Shown: positions 20,391 to 30,806, counted from the stretch's first letter. The stretch is DNA of 30,806 nt from Pigoraptor vietnamica (GCA_943704525.1 CALSCQ010002800.1:1-30806), one strand, 5' to 3'. Numbers and translations are program-made. Notes: generated from the letters alone by a model not told the origin.

Positions 20391-20925
20391 ATGGTGCGCG
20401 TGGCGCCTGCTCCCGACGACGCACCGGCGTCCCCAAACGCGAAGGCTGCGGGTGCCGAATTGCTCTCGCAGACTGCGCGAGATGGGGCGAAGCGAACGTT
20501 GCCGCCGTTAGCGTCGGAAGCGAATGGAAACGGCTCGCCCCTCCGCCGCAGGTCTCGCGTTGAGGAAGACGGACGCGCGGAGAAGGACGTTGAACGAGGA
20601 GACGGCGGGGATGCGTCGCCCAAGGGGAGCGTCAGTAGGAATGGGAGTGGATCCGAGTCATCTGTTGGGGGGGACGTCAGCAAGGAAGGCGGTGAGGGCG
20701 AGGCTGTGGACTATAAGCACAATGCGATTGCGGTGGGAAAGGGCCAAGGGAGCGGCGAGTTGTCGGGGGCGCCAAAGGGTGCGTTGGATGGAATGTGTTT
20801 AGCGCGCAGTCTGAGGACTCGGCTGTGCTTCTGTGTGGTGGATGAGTGTGCGCTCGGGACATGCAGATATGCATGCTGCCCTTCTTTTCAGGCTTGTGTG
20901 TGTCTGTGATTAGAGAGAGAGAGAC

Positions 20926-20969
<44 letters not shown>

Positions 20970-23900
20970 TGTGTGTGTGTGTGTGTGTGCGTGTGCATGT
21001 GCGTGTGCATGTGCGTGTCTGTATCTCCGCGCGTGTGAGTGTCTGTATCTCCGTGTGCGTTTGAGTGTGAGTATGTGTTGTGTGTGCGTGCTTGTGCGTG
21101 CGCGTTGCTGTTGTCAGGAGTCCTGCGCGTGTGCTCAATGATATCATGCGTTGTCTCACACCAATCGCTGCGCTTCAGACATCTTCATCTCGTACTGTCG
21201 CGTGGACCAAGACATTGTGCGGCGCATCTACGACAGGCTGCGCGAGCATTTTCGCAACCCGTGGGTCGATTGGGTGGACATTCCCCTCGTCTCGGACTGG
21301 CTCGATACCATCCACAAAGGTGCGCCAGATACATGCGCGTGCGTGTACATGCATGTGCATGCATTCATGTCGAGAGCGGGCAAGTTTTGCTGTTGCTGGT
21401 TCGCACTGTGCGTGTCTCACTTACTCGCGAAACCGTTTCCCTCTCTCTGTCGACCAAAATTGTCACCGCATTCTTCTCTCCTCATTTCTCCGACTCTCTC
21501 AGAGTGCAGTCGACTGCCAATTTTTGCTATAGAGGATGATCCCAATCCCTCTCCTCCCTTCCTTCGCCCCTGCGCGCAGGCATCGAGGGTGCCGACGTCT
21601 TCATGTTCATGCTCAGTCCGGACAGCGTCAAGTCGGAAGTGTGCCGCAAGGAGATCGACCACGCCGTGTCCCTCGGCAAGAAGCTCGTCCCCGTCGTTAT
21701 TCGCGACGTCGACCCCAAGACCGTCCCAGAGTCCCTCGCGGCGATCAACTGGCTGTTCATGCGCGAAGAAAAGGAGCCGCTGGTCGCCACTTTCCCGCGG
21801 TTGCTACACGCCATCGACGTTGACCTCGAGCATGTGCGGGTGGGTCAAGCAGTGTGCCTTGAGTACGTGGGACTGTTGAGTGGCGAAAATTGCGACTGCT
21901 TGCCATTGGTGTTCTTACGGCATTGCCTTCTAAATTTAACGGTGTTCGACTCGTGCGCACGCAGGAGCACACGCGGCTGACCGTGCGCGCTCTCGAGTGG
22001 GACGCAGCCAAGCGCGACAAATCGCTCGTGCTCTACGGGAACGAGCTCGGACGCGCGCAAATGTGGCTGGAGGTCGCCGAAACGAAACCACCGCACCCGA
22101 CGCCGCTGATCAGGGAGTTTCTCAAGGCGGGACAGAGGTTGCGGCGACGGAAAACGCTCCTCCGCTTCATGCTCGCGATTGCCATTGTCGCCGGGTGCAT
22201 CGGCTTTGCGATCGGCTCGCTCATGCAGAGCAAGGAGGCGCAGGACCTCAGGCGCCAGGCTGAAAAGGACAAGTACAACGCCCTCCTGCTTAGCGCGTGG
22301 GCGCAGCACGAGTCGGGCGTGTCGTCTGCGCGTCAGTACGTGAGCGCCTCCCAACAGCAATTGGCGTCGGGCCGCTCTGGGATAGGCTACTTTCACCTCG
22401 TGCAAGGGCTGACGGCCGCCATCGCGTCTGGCGAATGGGAAGTTATGGCGGAGATTGCCACGCTGGCGGAGAACCTTCTCGCGTTTGCGCTCGATTACCC
22501 GACGACGTACGTGTGGAAGTCGCTGAACGGGATGCGCTCGTACTCGCGGAGTGTGGATTTTGACGTGGGGGGACCCTACGTCCTTTCTGGCGGATTCGGT
22601 GGGACTTGGTTAGCTGTGCAATGATGTCGCTGTCGGTGTTTCTTGACGTTTGCGTGCTTGTGTGCGTGATGTGTGTGCGTCGTGTGTGTAAAAGGACGCG
22701 CGTCTCCGTATGCGAGAATGCGCATGTACGTATGCTTACGTATTTAAGTACGCTCGTGTGGCATTTGAGTATGTGGCGTGTTGCATTTGAGTATGTGCTG
22801 TGATATTTTCGTATGCGTGTGTGCCATCCAAGTAATGTGCATGTGTGCGTGTGGTATTTAAGCATGTATGTGTCTCGCACCAAAGCACCGCACATCGAAG
22901 ACTGACAGCAAGCGCCCCTCACTGCAGACGACCATCTCGGTCTGTGGAACTTTCAGACGGACGACTTTGCGCCCATTTCGCTTCGCAGCGCCATCAACAA
23001 CGCGCACATGTTCTCCTTCGTTGTCATTTTCGTCACGAACGCGCACACGTGGGGAATGGTCTTCGCGCAGATCAGCAGGACAAAAGCCCTCTCTGCGTCC
23101 TACCACGGACCCGTGTGGTACGGCTTCGACACGTCCAAGGCGTTCACAACGGGCGCGACGCCGCTCGTGAAGCTGTGCGACTCGTCGGACCATTCGGCGG
23201 CGTACGTGCAGGTGTCGCGCGCCACGCACGCCCTTGCGCTCATCGGGTGTCCGGATGGCGACTTTCGTCTGTACAATATGTCGAACCTCGCCGTCTCTCG
23301 CACCTCTGCGATCGTCCCCGTGCCGGTTCCCCAAGACATGCACGCGACCTCGACGCTTCTCAACACGGACGTAGTGGCCGCTTTCGCGGAGGCGGTCAAC
23401 CCCAGCTCCACCGCGGATGCTGCCGAGGGCCACTGCGTTGCATTTTCCGTCGCGCAGTTTACACACACGAGCGCCAAAGCGGGACTTCTTTACGCCCCCG
23501 CCCTCGTTTTGCGGTCGGACAGGCCGACCGAACCCATTCGCCTTGCGCGCACGTCCGCGACGCCCCTCTCGGCCGTTTCCGCCATCTCGTTCGTGCACAA
23601 CGGTTTCGCGTCGATGCCTGGCGTCTTGCTTCTTGTCGGGTACGTGGACTCGACCATCGATGTGTTCAACGTCACCGCCCTATGTGCGCCCGCGCGGTTC
23701 CACAAGGTCGACTACGAGTTGTTCCGCTTGCCAGGTGTCGCAAACCTGACGCTCGTTTCTTTCGGAACGGCAAACTTTACGGACGTGTCCACGCAAGTCC
23801 CCAACATCCCCTCGTCCACCGCTGGGTCGATCGTGAAGATGTGCGCGCCCGACGGCACGGATTTCATCTACGTGGGAGCGACGCACTTCTCCGGTTATGC

Positions 23901-26418
23901 GATGGTCTCGCTCTCTCCTGGGCGTGTGCTGAACCTCACGCTGCCGGCTGTCGCCTTCTTCTCTGGGTCTCATGTGGTCGTGTCGCACAACTGCCTCTGT
24001 TCCGTCTCGGAGGATTTGCAGAAGCAGGAGTTTACGGTGTTGGACCCGCAGCGCCTCCGGACGGTCCGGTTGCGCTTCCCAACACCCCCCATCGCCACCT
24101 CGGCCTTTTTGTTGGTGGGCGGAGGGCGAACGATTGTTGCGGTGACCGGCGATGTCACGAGCGTATGGAACCTCGATGACGACTCTCGTGCGACCAGCGG
24201 AAATAACGCCATGGACTTTCGGTGCGTGTGTGTGCCGCTGTATCTGCGTGTGCGTGTGTGATGTGCGGACACGCGCGGTGTGCGTGCGTGTCGTCGACTG
24301 CATGTGCGTATGATGTGCGGACATGTCCCTGTCTCTGTTTTAAGCTGTGTCGGTGTTGGTGCGCATGTTGAGAACGGAAACTCTCGATGGTGCACGTACT
24401 TATCTAACTTCCTTTCCCTTCTGCGACAGCCTCTCGTCCTTCTTCACAACCGACCACGACTACGTTGTCAGCGACGCCGATTCGACCCGCTCGGGCACCG
24501 TGGTCGCACTCGCCGGCAATTTCAACGAAGTGCGCCTGATGCACGTCGTGCCGTCGTCGCAGTTTCCCTATCCGTTTGCGCTCGTGACGCCAAACAACGG
24601 GTCCGACCACACCCTCCGCTACGGCGTGAACGACGTGGACTCGACCCCCTCCGTCGGCATCGTCATTGCGGCCGGGGACAACGGCACCGTCTTCACGTGG
24701 CCATCGATCGTCGACGTCATCAATGGCATCATCGACGACCCGCGCGCTTTCGTCGCCTACAACGACTCGAGCGCGGGCGATTTCTTTGCCGTGAACTTTG
24801 CGGACCACTACCGCACGGCGTTTGTGGCAGGTCGCAGAAAGTCGGTGTCGTTCGACGTCCCCTCGTGCTGGACATGCGCCGGCGCTGAGACTCTGGGAGG
24901 GGCGCCGCGTGAGCTCGTGTATGCGACGTACGGCCTTCCCTCCGCGTGGATAGCGGCCACCACGGGCAACCTTCCTGTTTCCGCCGTGTTCTCGCACCTC
25001 CCCACGACTGGCGGGCTTGCTTGGACGCACACGCACGTCAACTCCACGGCGGTGCGCCTGACCGTCGCGAATATCAACGCGTCGCACTGCCCCCTGTCTT
25101 CCGACGACGGCGACGATCCGGGCCTCGGCACCGCCGCAGGCATTGCGGTGAGTCCGGACGGTCGCTACATTGCGGTGACGACTTCGACGTACACGTCGTT
25201 TGTGTTTGCAAACACAGCGCTGGTGGACACGGGCTCGTCGGTGCCTCCGAGTGCCGCCATGGCGCTCGTCGAGCCTGCCTGTCGGCCGCTGCTGTCGAGT
25301 ATTGTGACGTGCCCCTTCTACGCGGACGCTGGCCTGCGCATGTGCAAGATCGCGGCCGTGGCCTTCTCACCGGACTCGACCCTCCTTGCTGTCGGCAACC
25401 CCGATGGCACGGTGGGCGTCTGGGCGCTGTACGCAAACGCCAGGTTCGATGGTGGCGTGCAGCCCTTTGCGTTCGCCGCCGTATTGCCAGCGTCACAGTC
25501 GCTCGTGACATCGCTGATGTTCTCGAACGCGGGAGACTTGCTTGCGGTGGGGGAGGAGACTGGCGCCGTGCGCGTGTTTTCCGGAATGCGACGCGTCCGC
25601 GCGGGCGGGTTTATCGACGGGACGAGCTCGTGGCCATTCTCCGTGCGCCACTTTGAGTCGCAGACGCGACGCGTGTTCCAGCTGCATTTCAACGCGGACG
25701 ATAGGTGTGTGTGAATGTGTGTGTGTGGCATTGGTGTGAGGAAGACAGACTTGGGGGAGCTGCGGAGTGGAGCAAAAAAATGCATTATTGTTGGTCGGGT
25801 GCCTCGTTCCTATATTGCGGTTGTCCTCGCCAGACTGTCGCTCACTCGCCGTGCGTCTGCCGCCCTGCAGCCTTCTCTTTTCTGCGGCGGACGACAACGA
25901 CGTGTGCGCGTACAACATGACGACCACGTGCGGGACGGGCGCGGCTGTCGTCGTGACGTCGCTGAGCTCCATGACCAAAGGGTGCGTCGCTTTGGTTGAT
26001 TTGACTGCTGCAAACAAGTGTGTCAGCACCGTTTCGCATTCCCACAAACGCACATATCGACAATCGACATCTCTGTACCTCTCCCTCGTCCTCCGCCCCC
26101 TCTCCTTTGGGTATGAGAGTTTTTCCGCTTCCTCTTCTCACGCGGATCTTATGCGTCACTCCGTACCTCCTCACAAGCGACTCCTGAACCCCACCCTCCG
26201 CGTGCAGTGTGGCGGACGGCGGCCTTGCGTCTCTCACGATATCGTCGGATGGAAAGTACCTCTTTGCCGGCGTCAGCGAAGGCGGCGTCAAGCTCTTTAC
26301 GACGGACCTCCGCATCCTCTCGGACCTCGCGACACTCAAGTCGCTCGACCCCTTTGGCTTGCCGTTCATTGGAAAGAATACCGATCTGCGCTGCGTCTCT
26401 CGCCCCGCGACAGTCTGA
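20391..26418 (+). CDS. TIR-transmembrane-WD40 protein, type II topology
   Basis: Eight exons (20391-20778, 21179-21319, 21580-21839, 21965-22598, 22928-24221, 24430-25704, 25871-25981, 26208-26418) give 1437 aa. Residues 1-129 are charged and disordered. The TIR domain (130 to about 262) opens with DIFISYCRVD, has WVDWVDIP in the BB-loop region, and carries SPDSVKSEVCRKEID, placing Glu201 where NAD-cleaving TIR domains have the catalytic glutamate. A juxtamembrane stretch (HTRLTVRALEWD, LVLYGNELGRA, PHPTPLIREFL) matches what I know of bacterial TIR-WD40 proteins. One membrane span lies at about 330-350 after a basic RLRRRK. The remaining 1080 residues are WD40-like repeats, for example AFSPDSTLLAVGNPDGTV and ISSDGKYLFAGVSEGGV, with eleven N-glycosylation sequons. 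Cytosolic TIR and lumenal or extracellular propeller are inferred. The ATG has A at -3 and G at +4. NAD hydrolysis and the ligand are unproven. Confidence 0.9.
20911..20990. repeat. GA and GT compound microsatellite
   Basis: A (GA)n run is followed directly by (GT)n in intron 1 of the TIR gene. A pyrimidine tract with CAG just upstream (to 20891) mimics a splice acceptor. Confidence 0.9.
22731..22870 (+). repeat. Minisatellite of about 22 nt in a TIR intron
   Basis: Units built on ATTTRAGTATGTG recur at about 22732, 22753 and 22775, then decay into longer variants up to GTATTTAAGCATG at 22854-22866. The array fills much of intron 4 (22599-22927), close to its acceptor. Confidence 0.6.
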
Positions 26419-27019
26419 CACTAGCATCCCGAGTTCGAATCCTGCTGGCCGCGGTACTCACTCTGCGACGCTGGCATGCGCTGTCCCTCTCGCTGCGTTT
26501 TTTATGCATCGTTGCCTGTCAGTGCGCTCGAACTTGCGTGCCTCAGGCCGTAGCCTGCGATTCGTTCCGTCCCCTCTGTGTTTTTATATCTCGCTGCGTA
26601 TCGTCTCTGCGCTTGAAATTTGCGTATTCGTTCGCGTCTCTCACCCAACCGCGCGCGCTCTGCTGGACAGACGCACCGTACAACCACCCTTGCAACATAA
26701 ATAAGTCTCGCAACGAGACACCTTCTCTGTGAGATGTGAAATTGAGTATCGGTTGATTTCGGGTTATGCTCAGACGCACACGCCGCGGCGCGCAAGGGAC
26801 AAAGACATCGTGCTATAATACAAATTGGGAGGGCGCACTCATATCCGAATGCGGAATGTGCTGCAGAGGGAGGGCGGAAAGCATGTCAGGACACATAATC
26901 ATGGCGTGGGCACACCTCTCGATAGAAAAACAACCTCGACAGAAGAAATTACGCGAGAGAAACAAGGCATGGGACGACGAGCGTAAGACAACGGGGCGAC
27001 GAGAGAAATAAGTGCGAGC
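26419..27019. other. Convergent 3' intergenic space
   Basis: About 600 nt between the ends of the TIR gene (plus) and the CIB gene (minus). A pyrimidine-rich stretch is followed by ACATAAATAAG at about 26695-26705, a possible plus-strand polyadenylation region. No gene was recognised. Confidence 0.5.
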
Positions 27020-28474
27020 TCAATACACAGAAGAATGTGACCAAAACAATGGGACCACAAAATTAATACGAGCGGCGACGAGAGAAGCAAGAGATGCCGC
27101 AGTTCTCGCTGCGCGTCGCAACACCCACTTGATGAAGTCTGGGGCGCGCGCGATAATGTGCTCAAATTCGACGTACGACAGGCGCTGGTCGCCGTCGAGG
27201 TCGGACTCCTCCAATATCTGCACGTGCGACACATGGCGTGCGCGTGAGTAAGGCGGGTCTCACGAGTATGGCCAGAATTGCACACGGATTCGTCCTGCAC
27301 GTACCAACATCCACTGCACACTCACACGAGCACACACAAAGCAGACGCGCAGGCTACGTCGCCTCAGACCAAACTGCGGCGCAAGAACCGCACACGTTGC
27401 AAATCCACGCACCCTGTCGCACACGTATTCCATGTCGTTCTCGTTGAGTTCGCTGCCGACGAGCGACGATATGACGATGAGCAGGTCCGATTTGTCAAGA
27501 TACCCGTCGCCGTCGATGTCTAAGTAGGAGCAAACACGTTGTTCGTAAGAGAGAGGTAAGGTGGGAGAGGGAGACCGGTGGGGCGGGGTAGGGGGGGCGG
27601 TCGGGTGGGAAAGAGGATGCCCATGGACCACGCTCACACGCACCGTATATCCTGAAAGCGTACGAGGCCTTCACGTCACGCGTCGCCTGCAAGCGTCAGA
27701 GTCCCAGTGAGCAATGGTGCGACGAAGCGCCAATTGTGCGACGCACATGAGCGCTTCAACAACAATACGCCTCAGCGCGCGACATAGAGATACTACAATA
27801 GCGACGCACTGAAGCGAGTCTGATGTCAGTGGCAGCAAACAACAAACAATCCGCGAAAAGCACAGTCGGCACGCACCCCCTCGCTGAACACCGAGAGAAA
27901 GTCGAGAAAGTCCTCAAACGTCATTGCGCCGCTGCCGTCCTCCGAAAAGACCTTGACAATCTGTTCCCTGAAGGGGTTGACGCTGAGCTCCGGCAGTGCA
28001 AGCACCTGCTCGCGCGACAGCTTCTCCTTGTTGTCGACGTTCAGCTGCTGAAAGCGCTGGTGTATGCTGCGGCGGACCAAACGAGCGCGTGTTTTTAGAG
28101 ACCGTGTGCAGAGTGGGCGGAGGCATGACAGCAACACGCGCAAGGGAAGATGATGAAAGTCTATAAAAGTGTTCGCAAGGGAAACTGGCGCGAATGACGT
28201 CCACAAATAATTGAGTGACACACAAGCAGTGTGAACGCCAAGTGAGGGATCCCCTGCGCAACCCACCCAAGGATCTCCTTCTTCGTGAAGAACGTGCAGT
28301 TCTGTTGGGAGGGAAAAGAGAAGAGGGGGTTGAGAACTTCAGCGAAGCACCAAAGCGCCCACTATTTGAAATTTGCAAAAGAAACCGTTTTGACGATTTA
28401 CGCGGCATCTCCACAAAACTCACCTCATATTCCTCCAATTGGTCCTCCGAGAACACACTCTGGCTGTTTCCCAT
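27020..28474 (-). CDS. CIB1: CIB-family EF-hand calcium-binding protein
   Basis: Six exons (28474-28424, 28301-28267, 28066-27877, 27686-27644, 27519-27413, 27217-27020) give 207 aa; human CIB1 has 191. The order of motifs follows CIB1: MGN start (N-myristoylation), LEEYE, TFFTKKEIL, HQRF, LPELSVNPFREQIVKVFS, FEDFLDFLSVFS, YAFRIYDIDGDGYL, ILEESDLDGDQ and EFEHIIARAPDF. CIB proteins are calcium-myristoyl adaptors that bind membrane receptor tails and kinases. The third EF loop (DIDGDGYLDKSD) has Asp at position 12, as in CIB1, which usually means magnesium-tolerant binding. The fourth (DLDGDQRLSYVE) has Gln where Gly is usual at position 6. The C-terminus runs about 27 residues past the normal end; an unseen intron there is possible. 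Which CIB paralogue it is cannot be decided. Confidence 0.9.
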
Positions 28475-28988
28475 CCTCTCGCAAGCGAACACAGCCCCTC
28501 AACGAACACGAGGCGCCTATTGAATTTCTCTCGGCGCACTCCTACCGCCGCACACACACTGCACGCCGACGCCACACGCCCCCAGGCCACACACAGAACA
28601 AGCGGAACGACACACGAACACGAGAGACACAAAACGCGATGCCCCTTGTGCGGCAAACACTGGAGGAGACGTTCGCGCAGAGAGAGAGAGAGACTCGATG
28701 TGCATACCAAACCTAAAGCAGCCACACTTCAGTGTCTCAGTTTGGAAAGTTGTGAGTTGCCAGGGCGTGTCTTTGCGAGATCTCGCTAACTTTTAAAGAC
28801 TGATGTCACGTGAGGTGCGGTCACGGGTTCGGCGTAGTCTGCTCGTCGCACACTCAAATCTTCGAAAGAGAATCAATGCGAGTCCCTTGCGCAGCCGACA
28901 TTAGCACGCCAGGGAGTGCGCACCCGCACGACGACCACGCGAGGGTGCGGATAACATCCTTTCTACTAGGGTTCTCTCTCTGCGCACA
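28475..28988. other. Bidirectional promoter region
   Basis: This 514-nt spacer separates the divergent starts of the CIB-like gene (minus) and the phospholipase B-like gene (plus). It holds a GA-rich run at 28679-28692, TTTTAAAG at about 28791 and a palindromic CACGTG element at 28805-28814. No gene was seen in it. Confidence 0.6.
28805..28814 (+). promoter_or_regulatory. CLEAR-like E-box upstream of a lysosomal hydrolase
   Basis: GTCACGTGAG matches nine of ten positions of the CLEAR element GTCACGTGAC, which in animals is bound by MiT/TFE factors that drive lysosomal genes. It lies 175 nt before the start codon of the phospholipase B-like gene. CACGTG also occurs elsewhere in this GC-rich window, so a chance match is possible. 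Confidence 0.35.
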
Positions 28989-30692
28989 ATGGCATCTCGT
29001 TGTCTCGTCGCTGCGCTCGCAGTCGCGCTGCTTGCGGTGGCGTGCCATGGTGCATCCCCGCTTCCCAGGGACATTTACAGCGTAGTGCCCGCGGATTCCG
29101 CCAAGGGCATCACCGACGCTTTCCTCGCCGACGACTCGTATGCGTCGTATGTGGAATTCCGGTCGCAGTCGTTCAAGGTCGTCCCCGGTCGAGCCCCCAA
29201 CGCGCTCGCGACGGGGTGGTACGATGACGCCGTCAACGTGACGGGATGGGGCGAGTTTAGCGGGCGGTCGAATCCCTCTCTCTCTGCGCTGAAGCAGGGG
29301 TTCGCCGTCGGCTTTCTCGAGGGCGCGCTGACGCACGTGCGGATTGCGCAGGCGTTTGACAACTTTGTGGTGGCCACGGGCTTGCCCCCGTCCGGCGCGC
29401 TTCCGGCCAAGGTCGCTTCTTATGTGCAGCAGCAGAACGCGTACATGTGGGATGCCGTCAACAGCACGCTCTCGTCGCTCGTCGCCCGTCCCATTGACGC
29501 CGAATCGCCGGACGACCGCGCGTTTTGGGTGCAGGTGGGCGTGGCCATGGCGCAGGCCTACGGTGTTTACCGCGGGTACGTATCGGTGTCGAGCGAGAAT
29601 GCGCTGACGGAGGAGGACATTTACTCGTTGACGCTCGCCGGCGACCTCGAGGATCTCCTTCCCGCGTACTCTGGCATCTCGCTCAAGGTGCCCCAGCGCG
29701 TGACGGAGCGCATGGACTGCTCCGGGCTCGTCAAGCTGGACCCTGCGACAGGCAAGCTCTTCGTCGGCCACTCGACGTTCAACATTTACCCGTACCTCCT
29801 CCGGATCTTCAAGCACTATTCCATGGACCTCAGGCGATACGGCGCGGCTGCGACGACGCTGTCCCTCTCGGCGCGTCCTGGTGTGTTCATTGCATGCAAC
29901 TTGCCCCCGCTCGACCTTTTAACCCCTCTCACCTCTCGTGCTTACATCTTAGGGCCCGTCGGGGCGTCTCAGTCTTGTTGGCTGCCCTCGAACTTAACAC
30001 CTGGTTTTTTGTTTTATCCTGTCTGACCCCCCCCCCAAACACACACCACCATCTTTTCTATTGCAGCCGATCTCAACAGCAAGGACGACTTTTACCTGCT
30101 CGACAGCGGCCTCGTCGTCCTCGAGACGTCCCTCTCCGTCTTCAACAAGTCGCTCTACGGGCTGTTGACGCCGCAGTCTGTGCCGTCATGGGTCCGGTGG
30201 GTGGGATCACGTCAATTACCTCCTCAAACGCCGCACTTTTGGGATGCGTTGCAAATTCATTTTTTCCCTTCTTTGTTGCTGGCGAAGTGTGTCGTTCCCC
30301 GTTCTTCCCTTTCTCGTCGTCGACGTGTTCGCTGTCGCGTGGGGTCTCCCATCATGCCACGCGGCACACACACTGAAACCCAACTGTGACAATACGCGCG
30401 CAGTTGCCAGGTCGCCAACAGGCTCGCGCGCGGGGGCGAGGCATGGTCTCGCTGGTTCACGATGGAGAACAGCGGCACGCACAACAACCAGTGGGTCGTC
30501 ACAGACCTCAAGCTCTCCCCGTCGCGCCGCATGGGTCGCTTCAACCCGTCGGTGCCTCTCGCGCCGGGTGTCGTTTGGATTGCGGAGCAGATGCCGGGGA
30601 CGGTCGTTGCGCGTGACGTCACGAGCGAACTCCTCGCTGCGCAGCTTTACGTCCCCTCGTACAACATCCCGTACTTTCCGGAGATATTCAAC
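28989..30692 (+). CDS. PLBD: Phospholipase B-like (PLBD/LAMA) hydrolase, cut at window end
   Basis: Three exons are visible (28989-29880, 30067-30196, 30404-30692), coding 437 residues; a donor (gtgagt) follows at 30693 and the rest lies beyond the window. PLBD proteins are usually about 550-590 aa, so roughly the last quarter is missing. A clean signal peptide (MASRCLVAALAVALLAVACHG) directs it to the secretory pathway, and family members are lysosomal glycoproteins. PLBD enzymes are N-terminal-nucleophile hydrolases that cut themselves before a cysteine; Cys244 in RMDCSGL fits that residue. GHSTFNIYPYLLRIFKHY, ENSGTHNNQW, WIAEQMPG and YVPSYNIPYFPEIFN are further family signatures. NVTG, NSTL and NKSL are glycosylation sequons. 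The ATG has A at -3 and G at +4. The family call is strong; lipase activity in this family is debated. Confidence 0.93.
30027..30036. repeat. Poly-C run before a splice acceptor
   Basis: Ten C bases lie in intron 1 of the phospholipase B-like gene, about 30 nt before its acceptor. They may act as the pyrimidine tract. Confidence 0.8.
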
Positions 30693-30806
30693 GTGAGTTA
30701 CTTCGCTGCGATTAGCGCAAAAAAGGGAGGGAACGAAGAAATACTGAGATGTGAGAGTGCTTGTGTCGTCGTGAAGTGCGTTTACATGTAAGCTTCTGTC
30801 CCCCCC

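Noticed and set aside
20876-21064. Possible extra TIR exon after a strong acceptor-like CTTCTTTTCAG ending at 20891
   Set aside because: The frame beyond it only translates a GA/GT microsatellite. Skipping to 21179 rebuilds the TIR start DIFISY exactly.
22845-24179. 444-codon plus-strand frame in an alternative phase over TIR exon 5
   Set aside because: It lacks WD40 motifs and is rich in Arg and His, as expected from an out-of-frame reading of GC-rich coding DNA.
26425-26460. GAGTTCGAATCC, resembling a tRNA T-loop, just after the TIR stop codon
   Set aside because: The flanking bases do not pair as a T stem, and no anticodon arm, D arm or acceptor stem can be found upstream.
1-30806. CRISPR arrays, prophage, insertion sequences or retroelements
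   Set aside because: No regularly spaced direct repeats, transposase, integrase or reverse transcriptase motifs were seen on either strand.

Overview
The window looks like a GC-rich, intron-dense nuclear genome of a unicellular eukaryote. It has short GT-AG introns, an RBM22 splicing factor, a C-terminal-motor kinesin and secretory signal peptides, and no bacterial operons or ribosome binding sites. A phospholipase B-like protein, a CIB-type EF-hand protein, a fungal-type Zn2Cys6 cluster and a TIR-WD40 protein together fit an amoebozoan or another protist near the base of the opisthokonts. That placement is inference; no rRNA or organelle marker is present. The left edge is a run of 9 G, the right edge a run of 7 C, and the only gap (10 N) sits inside a poly-C run, so the window may be a whole assembly scaffold bounded by homopolymers.

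Layout. 1-1229: no gene recognised, diverged repeats. 1230-2207 (-): unrecognised single-exon protein. 3516-4630 (-): Zn2Cys6 transcription factor, two exons. 4631-7095: long gene-free stretch with microsatellites and a poly-G run. 7096-9276 (+): RBM22, six exons. 9816-13734 (-): kinesin-14, seven exons, 900 aa, convergent with RBM22. 15223-15833 (+): small secreted protein, unknown. 16440-20019 (+): START-GOLD-coiled-coil protein, twelve exons. 20391-26418 (+): TIR, membrane span and WD40 protein, eight exons, 1437 aa. 27020-28474 (-): CIB-like EF-hand protein, six exons. 28989 to the right edge (+): phospholipase B-like lysosomal hydrolase, cut by the window end.

The most interesting locus is the TIR gene. 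Its parts resemble the bacterial TIR-WD40 family: TIR, a conserved juxtamembrane stretch, one membrane span, then a long WD40 region. Here it carries seven introns and the region after the span is rich in N-glycosylation sequons. The predicted topology is a type II membrane protein with a cytosolic TIR and a lumenal or extracellular propeller, the reverse polarity of a Toll-like receptor. The second candidate is its upstream same-strand neighbour, which joins a START lipid-binding fold to a GOLD domain where Sec14-like proteins carry CRAL-TRIO.

All exon structures were assembled by eye from reading frames, splice dinucleotides and family similarity. Each of the eight intron-containing models keeps frame across every junction I used. 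No transcript or database search was available.
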